A stretch of 64,000 bases of DNA, from the NCBI RefSeq assembly GCF_026013965.1, contig NZ_CP110341.1, positions 496,001-560,000 of the forward strand. The letters are read 5' to 3'. The translations under genes and the position numbers were made by a program. The notes under the pieces were generated by a model. It worked only from the letters and a program-made list of their open reading frames with translations, was not told the origin of the DNA and did not search any database. This DNA is from Brevibacterium sp. JSBI002 (GTDB lineage Bacteria > Actinomycetota > Actinomycetes > Actinomycetales > Brevibacteriaceae). Positions 43,396-51,872 of the stretch are shown here, piece after piece. How positions within the stretch are numbered: position 1 is the first letter of the stretch; each line of letters starts with the position of its first letter.

Positions 43396-44943
43396 TCAGC
43401 GTGCCTCGGTGCTCGGGGTGAACATGCGCACGATCTCGCGTTTGAGGATCTTGCCGCTGGGCCCTTTGGGAAGTTCGTCGAGGAACTCGATGATCCGCGG
43501 GATCTTATAGGCGGCGAGATTCTCCCGGCAGAACCGCTCGACCTCATCGGCGTCGAGGTCGGAACCTGGAGTGCGGGCGATGACAGCGGTGACCTGCTGA
43601 CCATACTTCTCATCCGGAGTGCCTACGACGCTGACCTGATCGACCTCGGGGATCTCATAGATGACCTCCTCGACCTCGCGCGGGTAGACGTTGTATCCGC
43701 CGTGGATGATGAGGTCCTTGATACGGTCGACGATGAAGAGATACCCGTCCTCATCCACCCGGCCGAGGTCGCCCGTGCGGAACCAGCCCTCGGCATCGAG
43801 GACCTCGGCGGTGGCCTCGGGTTTCTTCCAATAGCCGGCCATGACCGCGGGCCCACGCAGCAGCACCTCACCCACCTCATCGGCAGGCAGCTCATCGCCG
43901 CTGGTGGGGTCGACGGTCTTGACCTCGAACCCGGGCACCGGCGGACCGACACTCGTGGGCTTCCTTGTCCCATGCAGCGGATTGAACGTACCCAGCCCGG
44001 ACGTCTCCGTGAGCCCGTAGCCCTCCGCCAGCGGCGCCGTGAAGCGATCCTCGACTCGACGGACCACCTCCGCGGCGATCGAGGCGCCACCCGAGCTGAT
44101 GATGCGCAGGTCCGGTGCGTCGCCCTCGGGGGCCTTCGCCAGCACCGACATCCACATCGTCGGAACGCCGGAGACGATGGTCGTCTCATCCTCGGAGAGC
44201 GAATCGATGAAGGCCTGCGGATCCCAACGGGGGAAAAGGGTCACCGGCGCACCGGCACTCATCGCCGGCAGGGTGACGGCCGCCAGACCGAACACGTGGA
44301 AGAGCGGCAGGCCGGTCGCGGACCGGTCGGAGGGCGTGGCCTCGATCATCTCCCGGACGATATCGCTCGCCGAAATGAGATTGCCCAAGGTCAGCATCGT
44401 CCCCTTCGGCTTGCCCGTCGTGCCCGAGGTGTAGAGGAGCGCGACGACGTCGTCCCACGCGAAATCGGCACGATCGACGGTGACATCGGACTCAGCACCC
44501 ACCTCGGCGCGGGGGCCCTCATCGCCGACGACGGGCAGGGTGCGGAACTCGACGTCATGCTGTGCGGCCGCAGCCTTCCCCGCCTCGGCCGAGGCTGGAT
44601 GAGCCACGAGTACGCGGGCTTCGGAATCGGTGAGGATGTAGTCGAGCTCCCTGACCGTCGAGAGCGGATTGACGGCGACGACCACCAACCCGGCAGCGTG
44701 CGCACCGAAGAACTCGATGAGGAACTCCGGGCAGCTGGGCGCAATGAGCACGATCCGATCGCCGGTGCGGACATCCGCAGTGAGGTAGCGGTCACGCGCA
44801 GCACCGATTTCGCCGAGGAGGCGCACCTTCGACAGCGTCACCCGATCTGGTCCCGGCGGCGTGGCCGCTGCGACGGACTCCGGGTCCTTCTCCGCCCAAG
44901 GGGTGAGCAGATCGATGATCGATGTGCGCGAATTCGTGGTCAT
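43396..44943 (-). CDS. Acyl-CoA synthetase / AMP-dependent ligase
   Basis: 515-aa ligase. LLYTSGTTGKPKGTMLTLGN binds AMP; GWFRTGDLGRVDEDGYLFIV with DRIKDLIIHGGYNVYP is the hinge, and PKGPSGKILKREIV holds the catalytic Lys. AAGGAGTTTC precedes the ATG at 44943. It is divergent from the SDR gene at 45092, with a palindromic site between them. It probably activates the acid that enters the pathway encoded downstream (LvaE-like role, inferred). Its 3' end abuts the break point of the dctA fragment. Confidence 0.9.
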   Translation of the reverse strand: MTTNSRTSIIDLLTPWAEKDPESVAAATPPGPDRVTLSKVRLLGEIGAARDRYLTADVRTGDRIVLIAPSCPEFLIEFFGAHAAGLVVVAVNPLSTVRELDYILTDSEARVLVAHPASAEAGKAAAAQHDVEFRTLPVVGDEGPRAEVGAESDVTVDRADFAWDDVVALLYTSGTTGKPKGTMLTLGNLISASDIVREMIEATPSDRSATGLPLFHVFGLAAVTLPAMSAGAPVTLFPRWDPQAFIDSLSEDETTIVSGVPTMWMSVLAKAPEGDAPDLRIISSGGASIAAEVVRRVEDRFTAPLAEGYGLTETSGLGTFNPLHGTRKPTSVGPPVPGFEVKTVDPTSGDELPADEVGEVLLRGPAVMAGYWKKPEATAEVLDAEGWFRTGDLGRVDEDGYLFIVDRIKDLIIHGGYNVYPREVEEVIYEIPEVDQVSVVGTPDEKYGQQVTAVIARTPGSDLDADEVERFCRENLAAYKIPRIIEFLDELPKGPSGKILKREIVRMFTPSTEAR

Positions 44944-45014
44944 GAAACTCCTTCGGATCACGACGTGGACGGGCCCGCGCGGGGCTCGACAGCAATATGT
45001 GGATGCTGAAATAC

Positions 45015-45036
45015 TTGAAACTGAGTACAGGTTCAA
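45015..45036. promoter_or_regulatory. 22-bp palindrome TTGAA-N-CTG-N4-CAG-N-TTCAA, candidate operator
   Basis: Lies between the divergent ligase and SDR genes; 16 of 22 positions are symmetric. A similar site precedes the MaoC gene at 46344. The TetR encoded at 51109 is the likely ligand-responsive regulator (inference). Confidence 0.6.
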
Positions 45037-45091
45037 CTATAGGTCGGCCGCGTTTCGGACACAACGGGGTGCGCCGGAGAGGAAGAGGACT

Positions 45092-45898
45092 ATGGAGATC
45101 GAGGGACGCACTGCCGTCGTCACCGGGGCCGCATCAGGAATCGGGGCGGCACTGGCCAGGGCACTGCATGAGCGTGGAGCCCGGGTGCTGCTTGCCGACC
45201 TCGCCGAGGCGGTCACGGACAGTGCGGCGCAACTGGGTCAGCCGCACTGGATCGGGGACGCCTCCACGGCGGCCGGGGTCGACGATCTGCTGGCCGCTGC
45301 GAGCCGGGAACTCGGCGACGTCGATCTCTACTTCGCCAATGCCGGGATTGCCGGAGCCCCCGGAATCGGCGGCGAACACGACTGGGACCGCATCCTCGAT
45401 GTCAACCTGCGGGCGCACATCCGCGCCGCCGAACGGCTCGTACCCCGGTGGCAGACCCGCGGGGAAGGATATTTCGTGGCCAGCGCCTCGGCGGCGGGAC
45501 TGCTCACACAGATCGGCCAGGCCGGCTACTCGGTGACCAAGCACGCCGCGCTCGCCTTCGCCGAATGGCTGTCGGTGACCTACGGCGACGAGGGAGTGGG
45601 CGTATCCGTGCTCGCCCCGATGGGAGTGAACACCAAGATCCTATGGGGAGAAGACCCCAGTTCCATGACCGCAGAGCAACTCGCCGCCCAACGTGCCGTA
45701 TCCGAGGCCGGCACCGTTCTCGAGCCGGCGGACGTCGCCAAGGCTGTCATGGCCGCCGTCGAAGCCGAGACCTTCCTCATTCTGCCCCATCCTGAGGTCC
45801 TCGACATGCACCGAATGAAGGGCTCGGACTACGATCGGTGGATCCGCGGGATGCGCCGCTACCAGGCAAAGCTGCGTGACAGCGGCGCTGCGAGCTGA
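45092..45898 (+). CDS. SDR family oxidoreductase
   Basis: 268 aa. AVVTGAASGIGAALARAL binds NAD(P), FANAGIAGAPG is the N-A-G motif, and SASAAGLL plus GYSVTKHAALAFAEWL supply the Ser, Tyr and Lys triad, so it should be active. GAGGAAGAGG precedes the ATG. It may oxidise or reduce a hydroxyacyl or oxoacyl intermediate of the cluster. It is the first plus-strand gene of the second catabolic region. Confidence 0.88.
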   Translation: MEIEGRTAVVTGAASGIGAALARALHERGARVLLADLAEAVTDSAAQLGQPHWIGDASTAAGVDDLLAAASRELGDVDLYFANAGIAGAPGIGGEHDWDRILDVNLRAHIRAAERLVPRWQTRGEGYFVASASAAGLLTQIGQAGYSVTKHAALAFAEWLSVTYGDEGVGVSVLAPMGVNTKILWGEDPSSMTAEQLAAQRAVSEAGTVLEPADVAKAVMAAVEAETFLILPHPEVLDMHRMKGSDYDRWIRGMRRYQAKLRDSGAAS

Positions 45899-45921
45899 GC
45901 TGACTGCGCGGGTTGGGCCGA

Positions 45922-46300
45922 CTATGCAGGATGGACCTCGACGGCCTCCGCGCGAAGATGCTCACCTGGTACTGCCGTCGGAGACTGCCTGACGGACTTC
46001 GGGTTCGTCTCCTTCAGTGCCAGCGTTGACACGACGGTGATCAGGGCCATCGCACACACGAACAGCGTGATCCCCAGCGTCGATCCGTCCATCTTCGCGA
46101 TCAGCCACGTCATGACGATGGGCGTCGAGCCCGACACGACGATCGCGCTGAGCTGATAGGCCAGAGAGACCGCGGAGAAGCGGATCTGCGGGGCGAACAA
46201 TTCGCCGAAGTACGCGGCGATCGGGGCGTAGATGAGTGACTGGAACACGCTGGCCACGCTGATCGAGACCGCGAAGAGCGCCGTGAGGCTTGGTTCTGTT
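45922..46300 (-). pseudogene. C-terminal remnant of an MHS-type MFS transporter
   Basis: Reads FQSLIYAPIAAYFGELFAPQ then IRFSAVSLAYQLSAIV and three hydrophobic helices, matching the last third of metabolite:H+ symporters (ProP/ShiA-like). There is no start or N-terminal two thirds; upstream sequence belongs to the MaoC promoter. It is therefore a 5'-deleted relic inside the segment bounded by the dctA repeats. Confidence 0.78.
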
Positions 46301-46343
46301 CCGCCTTGAAGTGACCCATCACACACGGCTAGTCTCGGAATAG

Positions 46344-46365
46344 TGAATCTGAACTCAATTTCAAA
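46344..46365. promoter_or_regulatory. Second TGAA-N-CTG...TTCA operator-like site
   Basis: TGAATCTG AACT CAATTTCA matches the minus-strand reading of the site at 45014-45035 at 18 of 22 positions. It lies 63 bp before the MaoC ATG and starts the five-gene run 46429-51060. Confidence 0.55.
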
Positions 46366-46428
46366 TACGATGATGATTCGGGTTTCACGGACCGCGCGTG
46401 ACCCGTCTCACCCACCGAAAGGCAGACA

Positions 46429-46908
46429 ATGACGACTCCCATCAGGCCCACGACCATCGCCGACCTTGAATCGCTCGTCGGTGAGGAACTCGGTCCGACC
46501 AGCTGGCACACGCTGATCCAGGACGACATCAACTCATTCGCCGACCTGACGAACGACCACCAGTGGATCCACGTCGATGAGGAACGTGCTGCCGCTGGTC
46601 CCTTCCGCGGCACGATCGGTCATGGACTGTTCACCCTGTCGCTGGGGCCGGGGTTCATGGAGGAGCTCATGGCGTTCGACGGATTCGCGCACAGTCTCAA
46701 CTACGGCTACGGCAAGGTGCGATTCCCGCAGCCTCGACCAGTGGGTTCAAAGGTGCGCATGCGGGCGACGGTCTCAGCTGTCGATGCACGCGGCACCGGG
46801 TCCGCACAGGTGACCACCACTCAGATCTTCGAAGCCGAGGGGATCGAGAAGCCGATCTGCGTCGCCGAATCGATCGGCTACTTCACCGAACACGACGCAG
46901 ACATCTGA
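46429..46908 (+). CDS. MaoC-family (R)-specific enoyl-CoA hydratase
   Basis: 159-aa hot-dog protein. FADLTNDHQWIHVDEERA then FRGTIGHGLFTLSL is the hydratase motif with catalytic Asp and His. It hydrates trans-2-enoyl-CoA or catalyses the reverse. GAAAGG lies before the ATG. It is followed after 14 bp by an SDR gene, the usual pair for a hydration/oxidation step. Confidence 0.9.
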   Translation: MTTPIRPTTIADLESLVGEELGPTSWHTLIQDDINSFADLTNDHQWIHVDEERAAAGPFRGTIGHGLFTLSLGPGFMEELMAFDGFAHSLNYGYGKVRFPQPRPVGSKVRMRATVSAVDARGTGSAQVTTTQIFEAEGIEKPICVAESIGYFTEHDADI

Positions 46909-46922
46909 ACAAGGGAGTTTCC

Positions 46923-47705
46923 ATGGACATGTCGACACTGTTTGCGCTGAGAGGGCGCAGTGCGCTGATCACCGGCGGCTCGCGCGGAATCGGCCGGATG
47001 ATCGCCGAGGGATTCGTGCAGTCGGGCGTGCGCGTCTACATCACCGCCCGCAAGTCCGAGGCCTGTGACGCGACCGCCGCCGAACTGTCCGAACAGGGGG
47101 CCTGCGTGTCCCTGCCCGGAGACATTTCGACGAAAGAGGGACTCGCCTCGGTGGTGGCCCGGCTCCGTGAGCACGAGACGAGTCTGGACATCCTCGTCAA
47201 CAACGCCGGTGCCGCCTGGGGTGCGCCGTTCGACGAGTTCCCGGAGGACGGGTGGGACAAGGTCATGGACCTCAACCTCAAGGCGATGTTCTTCCTCACG
47301 CAGGCACTCGCGCCCGACCTGCGGGCCGCCGCGACCTCCGGGAGCCACCTCGCCAAGGTCATCAACGTCGCCTCCATCGACGGTATCCGACCCAATCCGC
47401 TTGAGACCTACAGCTACCACGCGTCCAAGGCCGGGGTGATCCACCTGACCAAACGCTTGGCCTCCCGGCTGGCCCCGGACGGAGTGATCGTCAGCGGCAT
47501 CGCTCCCGGGGCCTTCGGCACGAAGATGAACAAGGACGCTCGCGACCACGGCGACGAGGTGAAGACGAAGATCCCGGCAGGACGAATCGGCACCAGTGAG
47601 GACATGGCCGGAGTCGCGGCCTACCTCGCCTCTCGGGCCGGCGACTACGTCGTGGGAGAGACGATCGCCGTCGACGGCGGTGTCGTCGCCTCGTCTCGTC
47701 TCTGA
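46923..47705 (+). CDS. SDR family oxidoreductase (3-oxoacyl reductase-like)
   Basis: 260 aa. ALITGGSRGIGRMIAEGF binds NADP, ILVNNAGAAWG is the N-N-A-G motif, and VASIDGIRP with YSYHASKAGVIHLTKRLA forms the Ser-Tyr-Lys triad. Gly-rich PAGRIGTSEDMAGVAAYLAS closes the fold. GGGAG precedes the ATG. Likely interconverts 3-hydroxyacyl and 3-oxoacyl-CoA made by the MaoC hydratase (inference from position). Confidence 0.9.
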   Translation: MDMSTLFALRGRSALITGGSRGIGRMIAEGFVQSGVRVYITARKSEACDATAAELSEQGACVSLPGDISTKEGLASVVARLREHETSLDILVNNAGAAWGAPFDEFPEDGWDKVMDLNLKAMFFLTQALAPDLRAAATSGSHLAKVINVASIDGIRPNPLETYSYHASKAGVIHLTKRLASRLAPDGVIVSGIAPGAFGTKMNKDARDHGDEVKTKIPAGRIGTSEDMAGVAAYLASRAGDYVVGETIAVDGGVVASSRL

Positions 47706-47773
47706 CGTCCCCGACGACCGCCCTGACAGCATCACCCACGTGGCGAACCCAAACGAAAGGACCCCCGACCATC

Positions 47774-48781
47774 ATGAGAGCAATGCAGCTGAGAGCCACC
47801 GACGGCCCCGGCTCCCTCGAACTGCGCGACGTCGAGACTCCGACACCCGGGCCTGGCGAGGTCCTCATCGACGTCGCCTATGCCGGCGTGACCTTCCCCG
47901 AACTGCTCCAATCTCGCGGGCAGTACCAGATGCAGCCGCCGCTGCCCTACACAGTGGGGTCGGAAATCGCCGGAGCCGTGCGTGAGCTGGGCGAAGGCGT
48001 CACCGGTCTCAGCGTCGGCGACCGCGTCGTCGGGGTGGCGAATACGGGGGCCTACGCGGAGTCCATCGTCGTCCCGGCCGCCAGCGTCCTCCCGCTTCCG
48101 GAGTCCGTATCGCTGACCGCAGGAGCAGGAATGCCGATGAACCTCCTGACCGCGGACTTCGCGCTGCGCGTGCGCGGGAGACTCGAACCGGGTCAGACGG
48201 TCCTCGTCCACGGCGCCGCAGGCGGACTCGGCAGCGCCCTCGTCCAGGTCGCCCGCGCCTACGGCGGAGAAGTCGTGGGCGTGGTCTCGACGGAGGAGAA
48301 GGCGGAGACGGTGCGCAGCCTCGGCGCTTCTCATGTGGTCTTGGCCGAAAGGTTCAAAGACACGGTCAAGGACCTGCTCCCTGGCGGTGTCGACCTCGTC
48401 GCCGACCCGGTCGGCGGTGACCGGTTCACCGATTCCCTGCGCACACTGAAGACCTTCGGCACTCTTCTGGTCCTCGGATTCACCGCAGGATCCATCCCCG
48501 AAGTCAAGGTCAACCGTCTGCTGTTGAACAACATCTCCGTGGCCGGAGTGGGGTGGGGCGCGGCACTGGCCGGACGACCGGGGATGGTCGCCACCCAGTG
48601 GGACACGCTGTGGCCGCATCTGAGTTCAGGGGCACTCGATCCCGTCATTCACAGCGTGCTCCCGTTGGAAAGGGCGCAGGAGGCCCTCGAGCTCATCGAC
48701 TCCCGATCCGTGCGCGGCAAGGTCGTCCTCGAAGTCAGAGGAGAGACCGGCGGCGCCGGTGCCCATGATCACCAGAGCTGA
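47774..48781 (+). CDS. NADPH:quinone oxidoreductase family protein (zinc-free MDR)
   Basis: 335-aa medium-chain reductase. The GroES-like half has GPGEVLIDVAYAGVTFPELL and PYTVGSEIAGAVRELGEGV; the Rossmann half has VLVHGAAGGLGSALVQVARA. Structural zinc cysteines are absent, as in quinone or enoyl reductases. Most members reduce alpha,beta-unsaturated carbonyl compounds with NADPH. GAAAGGA precedes the ATG. It lies between the SDR and dehydrogenase genes in the same direction. Confidence 0.88.
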   Translation: MRAMQLRATDGPGSLELRDVETPTPGPGEVLIDVAYAGVTFPELLQSRGQYQMQPPLPYTVGSEIAGAVRELGEGVTGLSVGDRVVGVANTGAYAESIVVPAASVLPLPESVSLTAGAGMPMNLLTADFALRVRGRLEPGQTVLVHGAAGGLGSALVQVARAYGGEVVGVVSTEEKAETVRSLGASHVVLAERFKDTVKDLLPGGVDLVADPVGGDRFTDSLRTLKTFGTLLVLGFTAGSIPEVKVNRLLLNNISVAGVGWGAALAGRPGMVATQWDTLWPHLSSGALDPVIHSVLPLERAQEALELIDSRSVRGKVVLEVRGETGGAGAHDHQS

Positions 48782-48817
48782 CACCGCATACACCCCCTCA
48801 CCGAGAAAGCAGGAACT

Positions 48818-50041
48818 ATGGACTTCGCACCAGATGAGACGACCCGCGACTACCAATCCAGACTCAACGCCTTCATGGACGACTTCGTCTACCCCGCGGA
48901 ACCGGTCTACCACCGGCAACGGGCCGAGGCTGGGGACCCGAACTTCCACCCGCCCGTCCTCGAAGACCTCAAGCGTGAGGCTCGATCCCAAGGACTGTGG
49001 AACCTGTTTCTGCCGTACGACGAATGGGGAGCAGGACTGACGAACCTTCAGTACGCGCATCTTGCCGAAATCACAGGACGCAGTGCGGAGATCGCCCCCG
49101 AGGCCATCAACTGCAACGCACCCGATACCGGGAATATGGAGGTCCTTGCGCTCTTCGGGACCGACGAACACAAGGAGAAGTGGCTCAAACCGCTGCTCAA
49201 CGGTGAGATCGCCTCAGCGTTCTGCATGACCGAACCGGCGGTGGCGAGCTCCGATGCGACGAACATCGAGATGAGTATTGCCTCGGACGGAGACGACTAT
49301 GTGCTCAACGGGCGGAAATGGTTCGCCTCGAACGCTCTGCACGCCAACTGTCAGGTCTTCATCGTCATGGGCAAGACCGACCCGAACGCCGAGGCCCACC
49401 GACAGCAGTCGATGCTCGTCGTCCCCAAAGACACTCCCGGCATCACCGTGGTCCGGGGACTGCCGGTGTTCGGCTACCTCGACCGGGAAGGCCACGCAGA
49501 GATCATCTTCGACGATGTGCGAGTGCCGAAGACTGCGCTGCTGTCGGGCGAGGGCGACGGATTCGCCATCAGCCAAGCCCGGCTGGGTCCGGGCCGCATC
49601 CACCACTGCATGCGCTCGATCGGGATGGCCGAACGGGCCCTCGACCTGCTCATCGATCGTGCCCAGGAACGAGTCACCTTCGGTCAGCCGCTGGCAGATC
49701 GGGCGAACATCCAGGATTGGATCGCCGAGGCACGCGTCGAGATCGAAGCCACCCGCCTCCTCGTGCTCAAGGCCGCGTGGATGATGGACACCGTCGGCAA
49801 CAAGGAAGCGGCCACGGAGATCGCGGCCATCAAGGTCAAGGCCCCGAACATGGCGCTGACGATCATCGACCGGGCGATCCAGGTCCACGGCGGCGGCGGA
49901 GTCACCGACGATTTTCCGTTGGCCAGCTTCTACGCCCATCAGCGCACACTACGATTGGCCGATGGTCCCGACGAGGTGCACAAACGGTCGATCGCGCGGC
50001 GTGAACTGCGACGGAGGAAGAACGCACGGGAGTCCCGATGA
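48818..50041 (+). CDS. Acyl-CoA dehydrogenase of the ACAD10/ACAD11 type
   Basis: 407 aa. It carries the hallmarks of the ACAD10/11 branch: MTEPAVASSDATNIEMS, FGYLDREGHAEIIFDDVRV, ARLGPGRIHHCMRSIGMAER and LRLADGPDEVHKRSIARREL (Glu of DGPDEVH as candidate base). In mammalian ACAD10/11 an APH-like kinase domain is fused to this domain; here the kinase is the next gene, overlapping by ATGA. Known relatives (LvaC of Pseudomonas putida, ACAD10/11) process 4-phosphoryloxy-acyl-CoA during 4-hydroxy acid breakdown. That role is inferred for this gene. Confidence 0.88.
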   Translation: MDFAPDETTRDYQSRLNAFMDDFVYPAEPVYHRQRAEAGDPNFHPPVLEDLKREARSQGLWNLFLPYDEWGAGLTNLQYAHLAEITGRSAEIAPEAINCNAPDTGNMEVLALFGTDEHKEKWLKPLLNGEIASAFCMTEPAVASSDATNIEMSIASDGDDYVLNGRKWFASNALHANCQVFIVMGKTDPNAEAHRQQSMLVVPKDTPGITVVRGLPVFGYLDREGHAEIIFDDVRVPKTALLSGEGDGFAISQARLGPGRIHHCMRSIGMAERALDLLIDRAQERVTFGQPLADRANIQDWIAEARVEIEATRLLVLKAAWMMDTVGNKEAATEIAAIKVKAPNMALTIIDRAIQVHGGGGVTDDFPLASFYAHQRTLRLADGPDEVHKRSIARRELRRRKNARESR

Positions 50042-51060
50042 GCGTCGAACTCGACCTGCCGAGCCTGGCGAGATGGATACGGGACGCTGGCGAGCCGGTG
50101 ACCGGTTCGCTCCGCGCAGCCCGTGTGGGGCAGGGGCAGTCGAACCTCACCTACCGCATCGACGACGAGGCGGGGCGGTCGTGGATCGCCCGTCGTCCCC
50201 CGCTGGGGCACCTCCTCGCGTCGGCCCATGACGTGGCCCGGGAGCATCGGATCATCTCCGCACTCCAGGCAACCGGAGTGCCGGTCCCAGCCACCCTCGG
50301 TGTCTGCGAGGATTCCGCAGTCGCTGATGTCCCCGTGGTCATCATGGAACACGTCGAGGGAACCGTCATCGACGACGAGGAGGCCGCCCGAAAGCTCAGC
50401 ACCGAGGCGCGCAGACGTCTCGGCCTCGAACTCGCTCGGACCCTGGCGAAGATCCACGCCGTCGACATCGACGCTGTCGGCTTGGGCGACCTGGCGTCTC
50501 GGAAGCCCTATGCGCTGAGGCAGCTGAAGAGGTGGAGCCGCCAACTCGAGGAGAGCCGGACCCAAGACCGCCCCGATCTCGACGCTCTCACGACGGTGCT
50601 GACCGAGCACCTGCCTGAGCCTGGCGAGATCACTCTGGTCCATGGTGACTTCCACATCCGTAACGTCATCATCGACAGCGCCACCGGTGACATCCGAGCA
50701 GTGCTCGATTGGGAACTGGCGACACTGGGTGACCCGCTGGCCGATGTGGGCAGCTCCTTGGCGTATTGGACGCAGGCCGGCGAGGTGCCCGACGGCGCCC
50801 CGACTGCAGTGGACGGATTCCCGACCCGCGACGAGATCTCTGCCGAATACCTGGCTGTCTCGGGTCGCAACAAGCGAACGCTCGGCTTCTGGCACACACT
50901 GGGGCTGTGGAAGATCGCGATCATCGCCGAAGGCGTCCGTCGCCGCGTCGCGGACAACCCTGCGAACGCCGCTGCCCACGGCGTGCCCACGGCCCGCGAC
51001 GTCCAGGCGATCATCGATCAGGGATGGGCTGTTGCGCAGGAGAGCGGGCTGACCTCATGA
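50038..51060 (+). CDS. APH-type kinase, ACAD10/11 N-terminal-like (LvaA-like)
   Basis: 340 aa. GQGQSNLTYRIDDEAGRSWI begins the kinase fold, VVIMEHVEG is the hinge, LVHGDFHIRNVIID carries the catalytic Asp, and AVLDWELATLGDPLADVG binds metal; these match the aminoglycoside-phosphotransferase-like domain of ACAD10/11 and the levulinate-pathway kinase LvaA, which phosphorylates 4-hydroxyacyl-CoA. It is not expected to confer antibiotic resistance. ATG overlaps the preceding stop, so both proteins are made in step. Confidence 0.87.
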   Translation: MSVELDLPSLARWIRDAGEPVTGSLRAARVGQGQSNLTYRIDDEAGRSWIARRPPLGHLLASAHDVAREHRIISALQATGVPVPATLGVCEDSAVADVPVVIMEHVEGTVIDDEEAARKLSTEARRRLGLELARTLAKIHAVDIDAVGLGDLASRKPYALRQLKRWSRQLEESRTQDRPDLDALTTVLTEHLPEPGEITLVHGDFHIRNVIIDSATGDIRAVLDWELATLGDPLADVGSSLAYWTQAGEVPDGAPTAVDGFPTRDEISAEYLAVSGRNKRTLGFWHTLGLWKIAIIAEGVRRRVADNPANAAAHGVPTARDVQAIIDQGWAVAQESGLTS

Positions 51061-51108
51061 GCTTGCACTCTGCCCGTGCCCGAGAAATGGATTGTAGGAT
51101 TGGCTGTC

Positions 51109-51819
51109 ATGTCGACGACCGAAGGCTCAGCTGAGGATCTCCCCACGCTCGTGGATACCGCGCTCCTGCGCGATCTCCCGACGACCACGAGGGGAACCCG
51201 CACCCGAGCGGCCTTGGTCGCGGCCGCTCGAGTCGTGTTCGAACGTGATGGCTTCATCGATTCTCGGCTGACCGACATCACCAAAGAGGCCAAGTGCTCC
51301 ACAGGCACGTTCTACACCTACTTCGACAGCAAGGAGCAGGCTTTCGCTGCTGTGCTCAGCGAAGCCCAGGAAGACATGCTCCACCCGGGCCCGCCGCACA
51401 GCGGCGACGAAGAGCGCACCGTCATCGAGCAGCTGCGAGCCGGACACCGTGCATACATCGAGTCGTATAAGCGCAACGCGAAGCTGATGCTCCTGCTCGA
51501 ACAGGTCGCCGCGATTGACGCGAACTTCCGTCGACTGCGCCTCGACCGGGCGCGGGCCTTCTCCAGACGGAACTGCCGGTGGATCCGAAAGCTTCAGGAC
51601 GAAGGGTATGTCGACCCGAGTCTCGACCCCCTCATGTCCGCCCGGGCGCTGTCAGCGATGGTCGGGCGGATGGCGTACTTCAAATATGCGGTCGAGGAAC
51701 CGGACTGGGGCAGCGACGAACTGCTCGTGGAGACCGCGACGAAACTGTGGGTCAACGCGCTGGGCATCCCCACCGACGGTTCACGTCGCAATCCCCAGGC
51801 ACCTAGCGCCCAGCAATGA
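51109..51819 (+). CDS. TetR-family transcriptional regulator
   Basis: 236 aa from the ATG at 51109; an in-frame GTG 11 codons upstream is less likely. The HTH is LVAAARVVFERDGFIDSRLT then ITKEAKCSTGTFYTYFDSKE, typical of TetR. The C-terminal domain is helical with a hydrophobic core suited to an acyl ligand. It directly follows the kinase gene and probably controls the cluster through the sites at 45015 and 46344 (inference). Confidence 0.87.
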   Translation: MSTTEGSAEDLPTLVDTALLRDLPTTTRGTRTRAALVAAARVVFERDGFIDSRLTDITKEAKCSTGTFYTYFDSKEQAFAAVLSEAQEDMLHPGPPHSGDEERTVIEQLRAGHRAYIESYKRNAKLMLLLEQVAAIDANFRRLRLDRARAFSRRNCRWIRKLQDEGYVDPSLDPLMSARALSAMVGRMAYFKYAVEEPDWGSDELLVETATKLWVNALGIPTDGSRRNPQAPSAQQ

Positions 51820-51872
51820 CCGCTGAGCAGAGCCGATAATCGAGGGACCTTGATCAGCGAGGAGGCCGATCC

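Noticed and set aside
50038..51060. Aminoglycoside resistance gene
   Set aside because: The APH-like fold is of the ACAD10/11 and LvaA group, and the gene overlaps an acyl-CoA dehydrogenase gene; resistance is not indicated.
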